Assembly (NCBI GenBank): GCA_002493305.1
Contig: DKYJ01000029.1
Coordinates: 1-33,245 of the forward strand
Source: Clostridiales bacterium UBA7103
GTDB taxonomy: Bacteria > Bacillota > Clostridia > Oscillospirales > Oscillospiraceae
Direction: 5' to 3'
Length of the DNA stretch: 33,245 nt
Made by a program: the position numbers and the translations under genes. Each line of letters starts with the position of its first letter. The stretch's first letter is position 1. Positions 32,197 to 33,245 of this stretch are shown piece after piece. The notes beneath the pieces are model-generated. The model saw only the letters and a program-made list of their open reading frames with translations. It was not told the DNA's origin and did no database searches.

Positions 32197-33245
32197 TTAC
32201 AGCCCCTCGCCCAGCGCGATGCCTGCAAGCAGCGCCGCGCCGTACAGCGGCGTATCCTCATGGGCGCAGTAAGCCGTGCTGTGCAGCGGCGCGTTGTTCG
32301 CGCCGGGCGTCCCGCTGCCCAAAAAAGCGTAGAATGTCGGCACATGACCGCAAAAATATCCAAAATCCTCCGATATCATCACAGGCTTTGCTGTAACCGG
32401 CTTTCCCGCAGCAGCCGCGGCTGCGCAGCAGCGTTCCAGCAGCTTTTCATCGTTCACCACCGCGGGGACGCCGCCCGTAAGCATAAATTCGCCCTCGCAG
32501 CCGTGAGCCTCGGCGCAGTGTCGGACAATATGGGCGCAGCGTTTTAGTACAACGGTCTTTGTCTCTGCCCCGAGGCTGCGTATGCTGCCGCGCAGGGTCA
32601 CAAGATCTTCTATGCGGTTGTCGGTGCTGCCGCCGTGTATTGAGGCCACCGTCACAGCGGCGCTTTCAAGCGGGCTTATGCTGCGGCTCACCACCGTTTG
32701 CAGCGCCGATATGACGGCAGCCGCCGCAACGATAGGGTCGTTGGCTGTCTCCGGCATCGCGCCGTGTCCACCCTTGCCGCGGATCCTTATCTCAAAGCTG
32801 TCCTTTGCCGCCATGATAGGCCCGGCGGCAATTCCAATTTCGCCCACGGGCATATCCGGCATGTTGTGCAGCGCGAAGGCCGCGCGCACCCCCTGCTGCT
32901 CCAAAAGGCCGCTGTCGATGACCGCTTTCGCGCCCTCCATGGTCTCCTCGGCGCTTTGGAACAGAAGCACCACGTCCCCCCTCAGGCTCTCCAGTCTGTC
33001 GGCAAGCGCCAGTGCCGCGCCGTATAAGCCGGCGGCATGGATATCGTGCCCACAGGCGTGCATATATCCACGGTTCGTCGAACGCGGAATGTTCTCCTCC
33101 GGCTCGGTGACGGCAAGAGCGTCGATATCCGCCCGCAGAAGTACCGTCTCCCCTTTTTTGCCGCCTCTTAGCCTGAAAGCCGCCCCGGCGCCCGCAGGCA
33201 GCGGCAGCTCTTCCATAAGCAGGGGCGCGAGGGCGCGCCTTATAT
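32197..33245 (-). CDS. M20-family amidohydrolase/carboxypeptidase, HipO-like (5' truncated)
   Basis: This zinc-dependent enzyme would hydrolyse N-acyl amino acids or similar amides. The frame stays open to the window edge (upstream codons read IRRALAPLL before the internal Met at 33216), so some N-terminal residues lie outside. M20D features are LLRADIDAL, HACGHDIHAAG (metal ligands), QSAEETMEGA (catalytic and metal Glu), the dimerisation-domain segment GKGGHGAMPE, NRIEDLVTLRGSIRSL, ISEDFGYF and the final His in PLHSTAYCAHED. It is of a different M20 subgroup from the AbgB-like enzyme at 7482. It is 51 bases upstream of the DUF3810 gene, which has its own promoter in the gap. Confidence 0.92.
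   Translation of the reverse strand, partial: IRRALAPLLMEELPLPAGAGAAFRLRGGKKGETVLLRADIDALAVTEPEENIPRSTNRGYMHACGHDIHAAGLYGAALALADRLESLRGDVVLLFQSAEETMEGAKAVIDSGLLEQQGVRAAFALHNMPDMPVGEIGIAAGPIMAAKDSFEIRIRGKGGHGAMPETANDPIVAAAAVISALQTVVSRSISPLESAAVTVASIHGGSTDNRIEDLVTLRGSIRSLGAETKTVVLKRCAHIVRHCAEAHGCEGEFMLTGGVPAVVNDEKLLERCCAAAAAAGKPVTAKPVMISEDFGYFCGHVPTFYAFLGSGTPGANNAPLHSTAYCAHEDTPLYGAALLAGIALGEGL

Overview
The window looks like chromosomal DNA from an anaerobic, gut-type Firmicute of class Clostridia (Oscillospiraceae-like). This is inferred from a mid-50s % GC content by eye, sigma-A type promoters with 17-base spacers, strong GGAGG ribosome sites, intrinsic terminators with U-tracts, a perfect CIRCE operator, a K+-dependent-type membrane pyrophosphatase, a PadR/HAAS operon and an Lsa-type ABC-F gene. 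No rRNA, tRNA, CRISPR array, phage gene, transposase or plasmid gene was recognised. Both ends cut through a gene.

Layout. 1-4047: the end of a membrane pyrophosphatase gene (hppA), then two tandem CapA-like exported proteins and a small array of TGAAA-linked hairpins. 4156-5962: an ECF-like sigma factor overlapping a membrane-anchored putative anti-sigma protein, ending in a hairpin that contains the stop codons of both convergent genes. 5960-7466 (minus): a TatD hydrolase and an Hsp20 chaperone under a perfect CIRCE element. 7482-11508 (minus): a polar amino-acid ABC importer whose last gene is an AbgB-like M20 amidohydrolase, suggesting uptake followed by cleavage of an acylated or conjugated amino acid. 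11567-14160 (minus): a zinc-type ABC importer (binding protein, ATPase, permease) with a palindrome at its predicted start site, divergent from a LOG-family gene. 14866-22315 (plus): recJ, rel, dtd, a metallo-beta-lactamase-fold hydrolase, a nucleotidyltransferase and galE. 22374-23969 (plus): padR, a HAAS-domain membrane protein and an alpha/beta hydrolase under a long palindromic operator. 24034-26097 (minus): a zinc-ribbon membrane protein of unknown function and a nucleoside deaminase, each bracketed by copies of GTTTACATAAT. 26397-29265 (plus): an Lsa-type ABC-F ribosome-protection gene behind an attenuator leader, then an Old Yellow Enzyme-family oxidoreductase. 29287-33245 (minus): a surface protein with InlB-type repeats, a DUF3810-type membrane metalloprotein with a predicted leaderless mRNA, and a truncated M20 amidohydrolase.

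The most interesting element is the leader of the ABC-F gene (26397-26694). It has a consensus promoter, a seven-codon reading frame with a good ribosome site, and four mutually complementary segments. Segment 1 lies inside the small reading frame and can pair with segment 2; segment 3 pairs with segment 4 to form a strong U-tailed terminator; segment 2 can instead pair with segment 4. This is the layout expected of ribosome-stalling-controlled transcription attenuation. A second unexplained signal is the decamer GTTTACATAA (or its complement), seen at least nine times, six of them between genes at 24.0-26.4 kb. It resembles the XerD half of Firmicutes dif sites, but its role is unknown.
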